A stretch of DNA of 64,000 bases from UBA9160 sp035489755 (GCA_035489755.1 DATGZK010000099.1:87032-151031); one strand, 5' to 3'. Shown: positions 24,637-34,129, numbered from the stretch's first letter. Program-made: numbers and translations. The notes: generated by a model from the letters alone, not told the origin.

Positions 24637-25958
24637 CGCTCAAACACCAGATCGATGTCGGCGATCTTGATGCGGTCGCCCGGACGCAGCGGGCTCATCT
24701 GGACCGCCGCTCCGTTGACCTGGGTGCCGTTGCTCGAGCGCAAGTCCTCGATCGAGACGCGGCGGCCGGAGACGTGGATTTCTGCGTGGTAGCGGGAGAC
24801 GGTGCTCGACGGGATGGCGAGGTCGTTGTCCGGCAAGGAGCCGATCCGGATGCGGCCGGGCCGCAAGGCGATGCCCTCCCCGGCACGTGGGCCTGCCACA
24901 AACACGAGGCGCCCCGCCGGGCGTCGTCGCAGGACGAGCCACGTTAAGAGGGCTAGGCCAAAGCAGCCGCCCGCGGCCCCGGCCGCAAGTGGCCAGATCG
25001 GCCGGCGGTAGAGCGGGTAGGGGACGGCACGCGCTTGCTTGAGGCCGCCTGCCGACACTTCGATGCGATGGGTTTTCCCGTCGAGCTCGGGCGTGAAGCG
25101 CGCGACGTAGCTCTTTGTCATCTGGGAGAGAATGTTGTCGTAGAACGCCGCCATTTGACCGGGATTCGCGGCCTCGACAAAGTCCCCCCCCGTCTCTTTC
25201 GAAAGACGCTGCAGCGCCTCGAGCCCGCCCCTTCCGAAGTTCGCATAGCCGATCGTAAAGACGGGGATTTGCACCCGTGAGCCGTCGCTCGCGGCCAGCG
25301 CGCTGGCGTCGTCGAGCTTGCGGACGCTGCCACCATCTTGGCTGTCGGAGAGCAGGATCACGAAAGCGCGACGGGGGATGTCCACGCCTTGGCGCACGAG
25401 CTCCACGGCGCGGTACATGCCGTCGTACAGCAGGGTCCTCATCGAGGTGGAATCGATCTCAAGCGTCGAAAGGCGCACCCGCGCATCCGAGCGTGCGGCG
25501 GAGAACGGAGCCACGACTTCCACTTTGCCGGCGAAGCTCGAGATTGCGATACGGTCGGCTGGACCGAGGCGGTCCAGGAAGCCGAGGGCACCGGCCTTCG
25601 CCTGGTCGAGCGCCTCGCCCTGCATGGTGCGGCTTACGTCAAGGGCGAGCACGCACGCCATGCCCCGGTTGCTCTCGCCAAGGGGCGTCAGCGTCACGGT
25701 CTTCGGGTCGACCGGGCGGCCATCCTCGGTGATCGCAAGGTCTACCGGGCGCAGGTGCTCGACTGGGGTGCCGAGTCGGGTCTGGGCGCGCAGATACAGA
25801 TTCACCGCGGCGTCGGGGCGCACGCTCACCTCGACGTCGTCGAGCTCGAGGCGCTCGACCGAATGCATCTCGAAGCCGCCGGAATCGTGTTGCTGTGCCG
25901 CGGCCGGCGCTGCGACTGCGAGCGCGAAGACCGCGACTGACACGGCTGCGTAACGCAC
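24633..25958 (-). CDS. secreted-oriented VWA-transmembrane-FHA protein
   Basis: 441 residues. A signal sequence (MRYAAVSVAVFALAVAAPAAA) is followed by a von Willebrand A domain with a MIDAS-like start ALDVSRTMQ (about residue 104), DRIAISSFAG and FVILLSDSQDGG. A membrane helix is at about 325-345 (PIWPLAAGAAGGCFGLALLTWLV), then a C-terminal FHA domain with RIRIGSLPDNDLAIPSS, SRYHAEI and RSSNGTQVNG. This topology puts the VWA domain in the periplasm and the phosphothreonine-binding FHA domain in the cytoplasm, linking the two compartments. The third MIDAS residue is Thr instead of the usual Ser. Its role in the T6SS is inferred from position. Confidence 0.85.
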   Translation of the reverse strand: MRYAAVSVAVFALAVAAPAAAQQHDSGGFEMHSVERLELDDVEVSVRPDAAVNLYLRAQTRLGTPVEHLRPVDLAITEDGRPVDPKTVTLTPLGESNRGMACVLALDVSRTMQGEALDQAKAGALGFLDRLGPADRIAISSFAGKVEVVAPFSAARSDARVRLSTLEIDSTSMRTLLYDGMYRAVELVRQGVDIPRRAFVILLSDSQDGGSVRKLDDASALAASDGSRVQIPVFTIGYANFGRGGLEALQRLSKETGGDFVEAANPGQMAAFYDNILSQMTKSYVARFTPELDGKTHRIEVSAGGLKQARAVPYPLYRRPIWPLAAGAAGGCFGLALLTWLVLRRRPAGRLVFVAGPRAGEGIALRPGRIRIGSLPDNDLAIPSSTVSRYHAEIHVSGRRVSIEDLRSSNGTQVNGAAVQMSPLRPGDRIKIADIDLVFER

Positions 25959-25960
25959 GG

Positions 25961-26617
25961 CTAGAAGACGGTACGGAACCGGAACGTGGTTCTTCCGAGC
26001 TTGACGAAGTCGCCGTCCTTGAGCTCGGTGCCCTCCGTCCGCTCGTCATTGACGAAGGTCGGGTTCTTGTCGCTAAGGGGCGCGATGACAAACAGTCCAT
26101 CCTGGTGTTTCACCTTGGCGTGCTCCCGGGAGATCCACTCGCTCGGCAGCTGGACCTCACAGCCCTCCGATCGACCCAGCTGGCAATCGCCATCGGGCAC
26201 ACGGAAGACCTCGCCCTCGAGCTCCCCCTCCACGGCGATCAGCACACCCACGGTCTTGCCACGGATGGAAAGGGCCGCCTGGTACTTGGTTTCTCCCTGC
26301 GCGCCTGCCGGCGTCGGGGACGCGCCGCGGGGCGGGGAATATCCCGGCGACGGCATCCAAGCGGCCGGCGCAGGCGGTGCCAAGATCGGCTCGGGCCGGT
26401 CAAGCGTGGGCTGCGGTCGCAGCTCTGTAGACGCAGCCGACGGAGAGAGGGGGGGCGGCGCCAGCGAGGCCGGCGCAAGCGGCGCGCCGGGGAGGCGCTG
26501 GAGGGATTGGGTCGCGACATCCGGGCGGCGCGGGGGGAGAGCACCCCGCCGGACCCCGCTCGGCTTCGTGCCTTTCTTGCCCTTAAACAGTCCGCGCAGC
26601 GAGTCGAAAAATCCCAA
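25961..26617 (-). CDS. cytoplasmic FHA-domain protein, T6SS-linked
   Basis: 218 residues if started at TTG 26617, chosen because a GGTGGAG site lies at the right distance and the product then begins GFFDSLRGLFKGKKGTK; an open frame continues upstream but is not protein-like. The middle is Pro/Ala-rich and probably disordered (about residues 25-120). The C-terminal FHA domain has CQLGRSEGCEVQLPSEWISR, EHAKVKHQDG and NPTFVNDE, the phosphothreonine-recognition loops. It ends 2 nt before the VWA-FHA gene. Likely the Fha1-type signalling protein of this T6SS, although short; that is an inference from gene order. Confidence 0.8.
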   Translation of the reverse strand: MGFFDSLRGLFKGKKGTKPSGVRRGALPPRRPDVATQSLQRLPGAPLAPASLAPPPLSPSAASTELRPQPTLDRPEPILAPPAPAAWMPSPGYSPPRGASPTPAGAQGETKYQAALSIRGKTVGVLIAVEGELEGEVFRVPDGDCQLGRSEGCEVQLPSEWISREHAKVKHQDGLFVIAPLSDKNPTFVNDERTEGTELKDGDFVKLGRTTFRFRTVF

Positions 26618-26684
26618 TGCTCCACCTCGGGTCGGCGCTGCAATCTCAGCCGCCGCGACCGCGAACCGACCGTAGAATACCGCG

Positions 26685-28055
26685 CTAGAAGCCCGCAGCC
26701 GCCAGCACGTCATCGCTCGGCAACCCGGCCTCACCCGCTACGGCTGCGGCCATGAAGCGCGGGACATAATCGGCAGTCTCGACCGGCAGCAGATTGCTTT
26801 CCACAAGTCTCCAGTAGGAGCGATCGCTGAACGGGTCGGACATGCGTTTTAGCGCGGTACGGACGCCATTTTCGCCGCGGTTGTAGCCCGCAAGAGCGAG
26901 CAAGAGGGCGTCCCCGCCGAACTCGAAGGCGAGATCGCGCAGATAGCGCGCCGCGACCTGGGTGGAGCGCTGCGGGTCGCGCCGGTCGTCGACGCCGCCT
27001 TCGATGCGCAAGCCGTAGCGCTTCGCGGTCGCGGGCATGAACTGCCACAGGCCGAGCGCACCGACCGGGCTCCCGATGTCCGTCTGATAGCCGCTCTCGA
27101 TCATGGCGAGGTAGTGCAAGAGCTCCGGCATCTTTGCCCGCACCAGCTCTTCGCGCAGCATCGGCACCAGCGGCTCCCCGCGCTTTAGCGAACGCTCGAT
27201 GAAGTCGTGTTCTTTGCGCATGTGCGCCCCGACGTCTTGGTAGAACGACGCCGGCACGCCGTCCCGGCTCTGGCGCAGCCCGACCAGCACAAGGCCCACG
27301 CGCTCCTCCAAACAGGGACGCACTTCGCTCGGCGCCACCTCATCCATCCTGCAGGCGTGGCCCTCGGCTGGGGCTGCACTCGGCGGGCGGGAGCGTTCGA
27401 CGGCGTTGCGAAAGACGGTGGGAAGGTCGACCGGGCGACCGAGTTCGGCGGAAAGCCGGTCGCCGAGGCGTTCCATGGCGACTTGAATCACCATCTCGCG
27501 GGGCACGTCGTCGAGGCGTCCGTTTGAGAGCAGGAGGCCCGCCGCGGACTGGAGCTTTGCCTTGGCCTCCGGCCACTCGCGCAGCTCTGCGGCCTTGAGC
27601 CCGTCTGTGGCTGTGGCTGCGGCCTGATCGAACACGGGGTCGCTCTTTCGCCAGCGCCAAACGCCAAGGGCGACGAGTGCGATCACGATCCCCGCGAGCG
27701 CGAGAACGAGGAGCGTTCCTTTGCGATCCGTGTCGCTGTCGAGCTCGTCTTCGTCCTGCTCGAACACAAAGCGTGTTTCGCCGGCGAGCTCGAGCACGTC
27801 TCCCGGCGCGAGGAGCGTGGGTTCCGAAAGGGGGGCGCCGTTCAGCAGCGTTCCGTTCGCGCTGCCCAGGTCGACTGCGGTCCAGCCCTCGGCTGAGACG
27901 CGGATCAAAAGATGCTGGCGTGAGACCAAAGACGAGTCCAAGACCAGTGTGCAGGCCTCGTCGCGCCCGACGAGCAGATCTGCGTCGTCAAGCGGGATCG
28001 TCGCAACTCGCTCTTCGCCCTGGACCTGGACGAGGCGCGCGCCCATCTCCGCCAC
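26685..28055 (-). CDS. FHA-transmembrane-lytic transglycosylase fusion protein
   Basis: 456 residues with three parts. An N-terminal FHA domain (about 1-100) shows LLVGRDEACTLVLDSSLVSR, QHLLIRV and SANGTLLNG. A single membrane helix is at about 114-134. The periplasmic part ends in an SLT lytic transglycosylase domain (about 300-440) with LLHYLAMIESGYQ carrying the catalytic Glu (about residue 319), GALGLWQFMPATAKRYGL and ALAGYNRGENG. The enzyme would cut peptidoglycan glycan strands while its cytoplasmic end reads phosphothreonine. Position between the T6SS lipoprotein and FHA genes suggests it opens the cell wall for the T6SS membrane complex. The link to T6SS is inferred; the domains are seen directly. 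Confidence 0.88.
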   Translation of the reverse strand: MAEMGARLVQVQGEERVATIPLDDADLLVGRDEACTLVLDSSLVSRQHLLIRVSAEGWTAVDLGSANGTLLNGAPLSEPTLLAPGDVLELAGETRFVFEQDEDELDSDTDRKGTLLVLALAGIVIALVALGVWRWRKSDPVFDQAAATATDGLKAAELREWPEAKAKLQSAAGLLLSNGRLDDVPREMVIQVAMERLGDRLSAELGRPVDLPTVFRNAVERSRPPSAAPAEGHACRMDEVAPSEVRPCLEERVGLVLVGLRQSRDGVPASFYQDVGAHMRKEHDFIERSLKRGEPLVPMLREELVRAKMPELLHYLAMIESGYQTDIGSPVGALGLWQFMPATAKRYGLRIEGGVDDRRDPQRSTQVAARYLRDLAFEFGGDALLLALAGYNRGENGVRTALKRMSDPFSDRSYWRLVESNLLPVETADYVPRFMAAAVAGEAGLPSDDVLAAAGF

Positions 28056-28070
28056 CCCGCTCCATGCGAA

Positions 28071-28868
28071 CTACGGGCTGCTGCCCGTCGGAAGGTCGAT
28101 CTCCACGACGGTCGATGGACCGATCGAGCCGGAGAGATAGCCATCGATCCGCGCACGGCTCCCGCCACGATAGACCTCGACCACTTCGATCTCAGCGATC
28201 GGGCGGCCGTGGTCCACGAGCCGACCCCGCATCCCCGGCTTTAATCCCCGCGGTGTGCCGAGGTCAATCAGCACCGCTTCGACCTTGCCTGCAGCTCCCT
28301 CGGTCGAGATGACGGTGCCGCTGAGCTTCTGGGTGCGAGGCGGCGCGGGCGCCTCCGCGGGCCTCGCTCCTGCTCGGTGTTCCTTTTTCTTCGGGGGGGG
28401 CGGTGGCGGCGGCGGTGGGGCCTCGGCCTGGAAGTTCACCCGAAGCTCGTAACCGAGGGCGCCCGCGTCCGGCGGCTCGGCGATCTCAAGAAAGTAGACC
28501 CCGGGCTTATCGACCCGAGCCTCTAGGCCGGTGATCGGTGCCGCACCGCTCTTGGCTTCGCCGAGCTTGGCAGCGGCTCCGTCCGTGATCTGGATCGAGT
28601 AGGGCGGGATGGGTTTCCCGTCCTTGCTGACCGCGACCACCTCCACGCTTACGCGCCCGGGGTCCGGAGCTTCAAAGCGGTACCAGTCCGCGCAATCGCC
28701 GTCGCCGCAGTTGAGGCTGTCGGCCTTCCAGGTTTCAAGCGGCAAGGGGTTTGCACCGGAGGGCTCGGCGTCCGGGTCGACCTTCTTGGCACAGCTGCCG
28801 AGCGTGGCGCCGAGCGCGGCTGCAGCGAGCAGGGCAGAGAGAAAATGTAGGTGGCATCGCATCCCCAT
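28071..28868 (-). CDS. T6SS-linked lipoprotein of unknown function
   Basis: 265 residues with a signal peptide and lipobox ATLGSC (Cys about residue 26). The first part (about 40-150) looks like a beta-sandwich (WYRFEAPDPGRVSVEVVAV and VDKPGVYFLEIAEP). Then comes a run of nine prolines followed by lysines and an Ala/Pro linker, and a C-terminal small beta domain (GTVISTEGAAGKVEAVLIDL, GLKPGMRGRLVDHG) like the C-terminal domains of FlgT-type proteins. It is 8 nt upstream of nothing but tssM's stop, so it is co-transcribed with tssM and may reach from the outer membrane across the wall through the proline stretch. No family is assigned with confidence. Confidence 0.75.
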   Translation of the reverse strand: MGMRCHLHFLSALLAAAALGATLGSCAKKVDPDAEPSGANPLPLETWKADSLNCGDGDCADWYRFEAPDPGRVSVEVVAVSKDGKPIPPYSIQITDGAAAKLGEAKSGAAPITGLEARVDKPGVYFLEIAEPPDAGALGYELRVNFQAEAPPPPPPPPPKKKEHRAGARPAEAPAPPRTQKLSGTVISTEGAAGKVEAVLIDLGTPRGLKPGMRGRLVDHGRPIAEIEVVEVYRGGSRARIDGYLSGSIGPSTVVEIDLPTGSSP

Positions 28869-28876
28869 GGTGTTTC

Positions 28877-31800
28877 CTAGTTTCGTGTCGAGCTCGGGGG
28901 CTCGGTATGAGCAATCGCAAGAACGGCGTCACCGCTGCGCAAGAGATAGTCGGCGAGCACTTCGATGCCGTCCTGCGGATAGCTGAGGGACCATTGCAGA
29001 TGGCCGGCTCCAAGATCCTTCGCCTCGCGCAGCAAACTCGGAAACGCAAGGGGACCGCGCGCTTCCTTGCGGGGCTGGAGCTCCCGTTCGCCTTCTCCTT
29101 CGCGCACCCACACCCGCAGGGACACCTCCTGGCACTCCGGGCTCCACTGGAAGGTGTGGGAGCCGGTACCCTCGCGGTAGGTGAAGTTGTCCACGCCCTC
29201 GGCGCAGGTGAGTCGCAAGTCGCGCCGAGAGACGAGAACCCCGTTGCCTCCTTTCACCTGGGAGGGAACGCCCTCGAGGCGCACGGCGATGTGCAAGCTC
29301 CCTCCGCCCCCAAACATCGCGTCGCGAAGCTCGTCGGCCGAGTGGAGCCAGCTCCGGAAGCCCTCGCCGAGCGTGAGCGCACGGTCCTCGAGGATGGGCT
29401 TGGCTCGCCCGTCGGCGTAGAAGGTATCGAGCAGCTCGCTCCGGAAACGCGCGAGCTCGCCCTCCCGGGGAGCGTACAGGCTCTTGAGCTGAGCCTCCGT
29501 GAGCTCTCCGGAGAAACGTTCACCGATGCGTTCAGACCAGCGGCGATCAATCTCCGTCGCCGCGCTCTCGAGCACAGCGGAAAAGCCGTTTAGGACGGGC
29601 ATGGCCAGGATTTGGCGGATGCGTTCGGCGGCCTGGGGATCCGAGCCCGGCGGCACCATCTCATGGATCAGATCGAGGGCACTGCGGAAGGAGGTCTGCT
29701 CGCGGCGTGCGACGCGCTGTGCGAGATCGAGAGCAGCTTCAGGCTGCGTCTGTGCCGTTTCGACGTCCTGCGCCACCGCGTCCAGCGCCTGCAAGTAGCG
29801 CGGCCAGGCGGCGCTGTCCTTCGCATCCTTTGCCTCCTCCGCGCGCGCCGTGTGCAAGGACGCCATCCAGGTCGGCTCGGGCCCGGAGCGCGGCAGATCG
29901 GCGCGCGTCTGGGACTCGATCTGATCGACGAGACGCAGGTAGGGAGAGTTCCGGACTGCGGCATCGGGCACGGCGGGCAACGGGGTGCCCATGAGATAGC
30001 GGCGCCAGTTGCCGTCAAAGCGCGCCACGTAGGAGCGCTTGAAGGTATCGAGCGTCGCCGGTGGGGCTCCTCCCGCGCGCTCCACTGCAGCGATCAAGCC
30101 CTTCACGAAACCATCCCAGCTCTGGCGCGTGTAGGTGCCGGGCACAAACACCTCACTCCCGCCCGCGGGCAGACCGACTTCGGAGTAGCGGACGGGGCCG
30201 TGGCCCTCGCTGCTGTTTGCGCTCCACTGCTCGAGACGATCGAGGTCGAGCAGCGTGGCCGCCGCTTGGTTGAAGACCTCTCGCTCCTGCTGGAGGCGGC
30301 GGGTCACGTGCTCCTCGGGAGCCCAGGCCAGCCAGGAGTCGTAGCCGTGGCCGAAGAATGACGGATCGGCCGGCCCCGCCTCGGACTTCACAAAGTGTGA
30401 GAGGTCGGGCCGTGCCTCGGCGGGGAGAGCGCCCTTGGCCTCGAGCCAGGCGACGTCGAGCGCGAGCTCTGCGAGCGCCTCGAAAGCGCCACTGTCGAGG
30501 CGCTTCGCGCTGCGCAGAAGCTCACTCTTGGTGGGCTGTTCGTAATCTCGTCCGAAGCTCCAGACGTAGGTCTCGCGCGCGCGCTCGAGCGCAGTCTCGA
30601 GCGCACCGCCGAGGCCGAGCCGGCGACGCAGCCGGGATCGCTCCCCCTGCTCCTGCTCGATCGTCTCCCGCAGGTGGTCGAGGGCCGAAGCGCCGGTGCC
30701 CGCCAACACGGACTGCGCATCCGCGGTCAGCCGGTCGATGGCTGCATAGTTTCCGAAGAAGGGAATGCTCCAGGCGAGCGCCGCCGCGATCAAGAAGCCA
30801 CCGCCCACCACGAGCAGCGCTCGCCGGGTGCTCGGCCCGATGCGATGGCTCGGCAGCGCGAGCTCGCGGTCCTCGAGCATCATGTCGCGGAAGAGCGTGC
30901 GAACGAAGATTCCCTGGGTCGGTCCGCGGCCGTCGACGAGGGAGCGCGCCCAGGGGAAGCCGAGCCGCTGGGAGACGCCCGGGAGCGTCTCGCCTCCGCG
31001 CCGCGCGCTCGTCAAGTAAACCCCGCGCAGAAACGGTGTCTCGTCGTAGCGCGACGGCGCGAACGAGCGACGCAAGAAGATCGCGAGCACGCGGGAGAGC
31101 TCGTCGAGCTCCTGGGGGAAGACGAAGAGTTTGCGTCGGCGCTGCGGATCGGCCTCGCGCAACAGAAGCTCGGGCAAGATCGCCTCAAGCTGCGCCCGCA
31201 CGCCATCGAGACCCCGCATCGCAGCGTCCCCAGCGTCGGCAAAGCGTCGCTCCGGGTTCGTCCAGCCGAAGAGCTCGACCAGGCGACCGGGCGGCAGCGC
31301 GCTCGCCAGCTCGACAAAACCGTCCACCAGATCGACCTTGGTCACCGCGATGTAGATCGGCGCGTCCACCCCGAGCTCGTCGATGATCTCATTGAGCGTG
31401 CGACGCAGCTGGCGGGCGTTCTCCTCCACATCGCTCGCGCTTCGGCCGAGCAGGCTTGTCGCTGGGACGGCGACGACGACGCCGTTGACGGGCATGCCCG
31501 GGCGCGCACCGCGCACAAGGCGCAGGAGCGAGCGCCACTCGCTCCGGTCCGCCGCCTCTTCGGAGCGCGAGTAGCGGCCCGAGCTATCGAGCAGGATCGC
31601 CTCGTTCGCCAGCCAGAAGTCGCAGTCGCGTGTCGGCCCCGGAGCCGGCAGCCGCGCGAACTCGGCGGGCAGCTCGAGGCCCGACTCGTGGAGCAGCGCA
31701 CTCTTGCCGCTGCCCGGCTCGCCGATCACGAGGTACCAGGGCAGCGCGTAGATGCCGTCGCGGCCGAGCCGGGAGCTGCGCAGTTCATCCATGACCATGC

Positions 31801-32113
31801 GGAACCGATCCGACAGCTTGTCTCGTGAGGTGCGAGCGGCTTCGCTCTCGGAGGGCTGCGCGGGCGCCGCTTGGTCGTCCACGCCGCGGGCGCGTCGCTG
31901 TTCACGCTCCTGGCGGAAGAGCATCACCACGAGCACGATCACGAGGACGATCAGCGCGAGGCCGAGCGCCACGATGATCGGGACGAGCCAGCCTCCGCCG
32001 AGAATCGCCCGCAGGCCGGCGGCCAGCGCCACGAAGACCATCGCGCTCACGACCGGGATCGCGAGCTTCGGGTTCAGGACGAACTCGAGCCACCTCGGGC
32101 GCTGGAGGTTCAT
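28877..32113 (-). CDS. tssM: T6SS inner-membrane protein TssM (IcmF)
   Basis: Core of the T6SS membrane complex with TssL and TssJ. 1078 residues, near the family length. N-terminal membrane helices are at about 14-32 and 36-62; the cytoplasmic region has Walker A as VIGEPGSGKSALL (about residue 130) and NTPase features such as AILLDSSGRY. A third helix is at about 400-420 (LVVGGGFLIAAALAWSIPFF), followed by the large periplasmic region with TssJ-binding C-terminal domains. ATG 32113 overlaps the tssL stop (ATGA); the 67 extra upstream codons of the frame are antisense-like. The intact Walker A suggests an ATP-using TssM. Confidence 0.96.
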   Translation of the reverse strand: MNLQRPRWLEFVLNPKLAIPVVSAMVFVALAAGLRAILGGGWLVPIIVALGLALIVLVIVLVVMLFRQEREQRRARGVDDQAAPAQPSESEAARTSRDKLSDRFRMVMDELRSSRLGRDGIYALPWYLVIGEPGSGKSALLHESGLELPAEFARLPAPGPTRDCDFWLANEAILLDSSGRYSRSEEAADRSEWRSLLRLVRGARPGMPVNGVVVAVPATSLLGRSASDVEENARQLRRTLNEIIDELGVDAPIYIAVTKVDLVDGFVELASALPPGRLVELFGWTNPERRFADAGDAAMRGLDGVRAQLEAILPELLLREADPQRRRKLFVFPQELDELSRVLAIFLRRSFAPSRYDETPFLRGVYLTSARRGGETLPGVSQRLGFPWARSLVDGRGPTQGIFVRTLFRDMMLEDRELALPSHRIGPSTRRALLVVGGGFLIAAALAWSIPFFGNYAAIDRLTADAQSVLAGTGASALDHLRETIEQEQGERSRLRRRLGLGGALETALERARETYVWSFGRDYEQPTKSELLRSAKRLDSGAFEALAELALDVAWLEAKGALPAEARPDLSHFVKSEAGPADPSFFGHGYDSWLAWAPEEHVTRRLQQEREVFNQAAATLLDLDRLEQWSANSSEGHGPVRYSEVGLPAGGSEVFVPGTYTRQSWDGFVKGLIAAVERAGGAPPATLDTFKRSYVARFDGNWRRYLMGTPLPAVPDAAVRNSPYLRLVDQIESQTRADLPRSGPEPTWMASLHTARAEEAKDAKDSAAWPRYLQALDAVAQDVETAQTQPEAALDLAQRVARREQTSFRSALDLIHEMVPPGSDPQAAERIRQILAMPVLNGFSAVLESAATEIDRRWSERIGERFSGELTEAQLKSLYAPREGELARFRSELLDTFYADGRAKPILEDRALTLGEGFRSWLHSADELRDAMFGGGGSLHIAVRLEGVPSQVKGGNGVLVSRRDLRLTCAEGVDNFTYREGTGSHTFQWSPECQEVSLRVWVREGEGERELQPRKEARGPLAFPSLLREAKDLGAGHLQWSLSYPQDGIEVLADYLLRSGDAVLAIAHTEPPSSTRN

Positions 32114-32772
32114 GACACCGGTGGCAGCGGCACGCGCCCGGCAGCCGAGCCCAGAATGCTCCAGAAGGTCGCGTAGACCGCGAGCGTGGCGAGGGCGATC
32201 GCGACAAGCCACGGCCAAAGACGCCCTCCGCGGGCGGGCGGGAGGCGGATCGCCGTGTCGTAGGCCGGCGGCGCAAGCCACTGCTCGCGACCCAGCTCCG
32301 TCGCACGCCCGCAAACGCGCAGCAGCTCGTACTGCTGGTGGACGATCGCGCGTCGGTCGCCCTCGTGGCCCATGTACTGACCCTCAAAGCCGAGCAGGAG
32401 GCACAGGAAGTACACCTCGCGCGCTGCCACTTGATCGGGGCGCAGGTGGGCCAGGTGATCGTAGAACTCGTTGCCGGCGCGATTGGTTCGGAACAGCTGG
32501 AGCTGGAGCGGTTCCCGTTGCCAATCCTCTCGGCCAGGCCAGCCGGACTTGAGCACCATCTCATCCGCCCACGCGACGAGGGCGAAGCGGGCTTCTTCGA
32601 GATCCGCCGGCGGCACGCTGCGTGCGTCTGGGTCGCGCACGACGCCGTCGAGCAGCGCCAGGACCTGCGCCCGGAGCTGGGTGGGCTGCACCGAAGCCGA
32701 GTCCGGGGAGAGCTGAAAGAGCAGCACCGAGTCGAAGAAGTCTCCGGCGATGCGTCCGAGAGAGCGCAGCAT
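32110..32772 (-). CDS. tssL: T6SS inner-membrane protein TssL (DotU)
   Basis: 220 residues. The cytoplasmic hook-shaped DotU domain shows RFALVAWADEMVLKSGWPGR and QLQLFRTNRAGNEFYDHLA, followed by CLLLGFEGQY. One C-terminal membrane helix (about 183-205, WPWLVAIALATLAVYATFW) anchors it. There is no OmpA-like peptidoglycan-binding extension, so wall anchoring must come from another protein. Starts 3 nt after the tssK stop and overlaps tssM. Confidence 0.95.
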   Translation of the reverse strand: MLRSLGRIAGDFFDSVLLFQLSPDSASVQPTQLRAQVLALLDGVVRDPDARSVPPADLEEARFALVAWADEMVLKSGWPGREDWQREPLQLQLFRTNRAGNEFYDHLAHLRPDQVAAREVYFLCLLLGFEGQYMGHEGDRRAIVHQQYELLRVCGRATELGREQWLAPPAYDTAIRLPPARGGRLWPWLVAIALATLAVYATFWSILGSAAGRVPLPPVS

Positions 32773-32775
32773 CGC

Positions 32776-34113
32776 TCAGCCCTTCGGAATCACGACGTAC
32801 AGGCGCACGTCGGCGTTCTCGAGCTTGCCGAGAGAAAGGGCAAAGCAGAACTCGTCCTTGACCTTCGACCACGCGGGTCCGTGGGGGTCGACCTTGAAGT
32901 ACTCGAAGCCCGTGCGCGCCGCGATCTCCGTGGGCGCCGCCGGCATGGGCTCAAGTCGCAGGCCCTTCGTGTTCAGCATCACAAGGGGGGGGACCCCGCG
33001 GCACGAGCTCGCCTTTCCGTACTCGGCCACGTGCTGGGCCAACTGTTTGGAGTCCATCGGCGCCTTGATCGCGAGAAAAAAGGCGTTTCGCGGGTCCACG
33101 CGCTCCACATTGAGGTCGCTCGTCACGTAGTACTTCTTCGCCGGATCGAAGGGCATCGGCAGCTCGAAGAAGTTGGTGGGAACGGCTTCGGCGAGCTGCG
33201 CATCGATGAATTCGATCAGCGCATGGAAGCAACCGTAAAGATCTTCGTGGTGGTAGAGCGGAAGCTCGGCCGCCTCCATGGAGTGGAACGCCGCCAGCGA
33301 CCCTGCGGTCTCCACGAGGGCTGTATAGAGGTGGAAGGGGCGCGTATCGCCGGTGGACAGCAGGTGACGCAGAACCGGCGTCATTCGCGCCAGGGTGTAG
33401 CGCATCCACATGCGTGGGAGGTCCGCGATCGCGATCGTTGCGGTGCGTCCTGCCACGACTCGCACCCGCGCGGCAATCTGGCTGACACAGCGGCTCACCT
33501 CGTCGAAAAGCGGCGCAAAGGCCTGCATCGCGAGCAGCGGCGGGCAGTAGGTCGCGGAGAGCGCAAACGGCGTCTTGAGCTCCCCGGTCGCACGGATCTC
33601 TGCGATCTTCATCGATTCGTGGACTTCGAGCTCATGTTCTTGCCCGTCGAAGAAGAGCCGCAGATTCGGGTAGACGAGATCGACGGGCGTCATGTAACCG
33701 CCGCGCTGCAGATCGGGCAGTTCCTCGGGCTGTACCCTCCAGCGCACGTCGCGCGCACCATTTCCGACGGGGGCGGCATTGGGCTCGCTCGGGGAGAGGT
33801 GACGCAGGCCGAGATAGAGCGAGAGCCTCTCCGCCGTCGGATTGAACTCTCGCGTCTCGACCAAGGCGTTGCCGGGGTAGCGCACGATGGTGCCACCGGG
33901 CAGTACCGCGTCGAGGGCCAGCAGGCTCACGCGATGGTCGCTCAGTGCCTCTTCATCCACTTCGAGCTTGGCGACGCCCCAGTGGAATGGATTGAGCGCG
34001 CGCAAGTGGTAGTGGAGGCGGGCGTCGCCGTAGAGCTCGCTTTGCTGCAGGTGCTGGGGCCGCAGGAACATGCCCTCGGACCAAGCCACCGGGTTGAGCG
34101 GGCGGGTCGTCAT
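32776..34113 (-). CDS. tssK: T6SS baseplate protein TssK
   Basis: 445 residues, standard length. TssK links the baseplate (TssEFG) to the membrane complex (TssLM). The N-terminus NPVAWSEGMFLRPQHLQQ is the family signature, followed by LRHLSPSEPN, YPNLRLFFDGQE, and C-terminal FELPMPFDPAKKYYVTSDL and ENADVRLYVVIPKG. ATG 34113 was chosen over the longer open frame since the upstream codons are not protein-like. It lies between tssJ and tssL with short gaps (16 and 3 nt). Confidence 0.96.
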   Translation of the reverse strand: MTTRPLNPVAWSEGMFLRPQHLQQSELYGDARLHYHLRALNPFHWGVAKLEVDEEALSDHRVSLLALDAVLPGGTIVRYPGNALVETREFNPTAERLSLYLGLRHLSPSEPNAAPVGNGARDVRWRVQPEELPDLQRGGYMTPVDLVYPNLRLFFDGQEHELEVHESMKIAEIRATGELKTPFALSATYCPPLLAMQAFAPLFDEVSRCVSQIAARVRVVAGRTATIAIADLPRMWMRYTLARMTPVLRHLLSTGDTRPFHLYTALVETAGSLAAFHSMEAAELPLYHHEDLYGCFHALIEFIDAQLAEAVPTNFFELPMPFDPAKKYYVTSDLNVERVDPRNAFFLAIKAPMDSKQLAQHVAEYGKASSCRGVPPLVMLNTKGLRLEPMPAAPTEIAARTGFEYFKVDPHGPAWSKVKDEFCFALSLGKLENADVRLYVVIPKG

Positions 34114-34129
34114 GGTGCGGCGCGACCGA

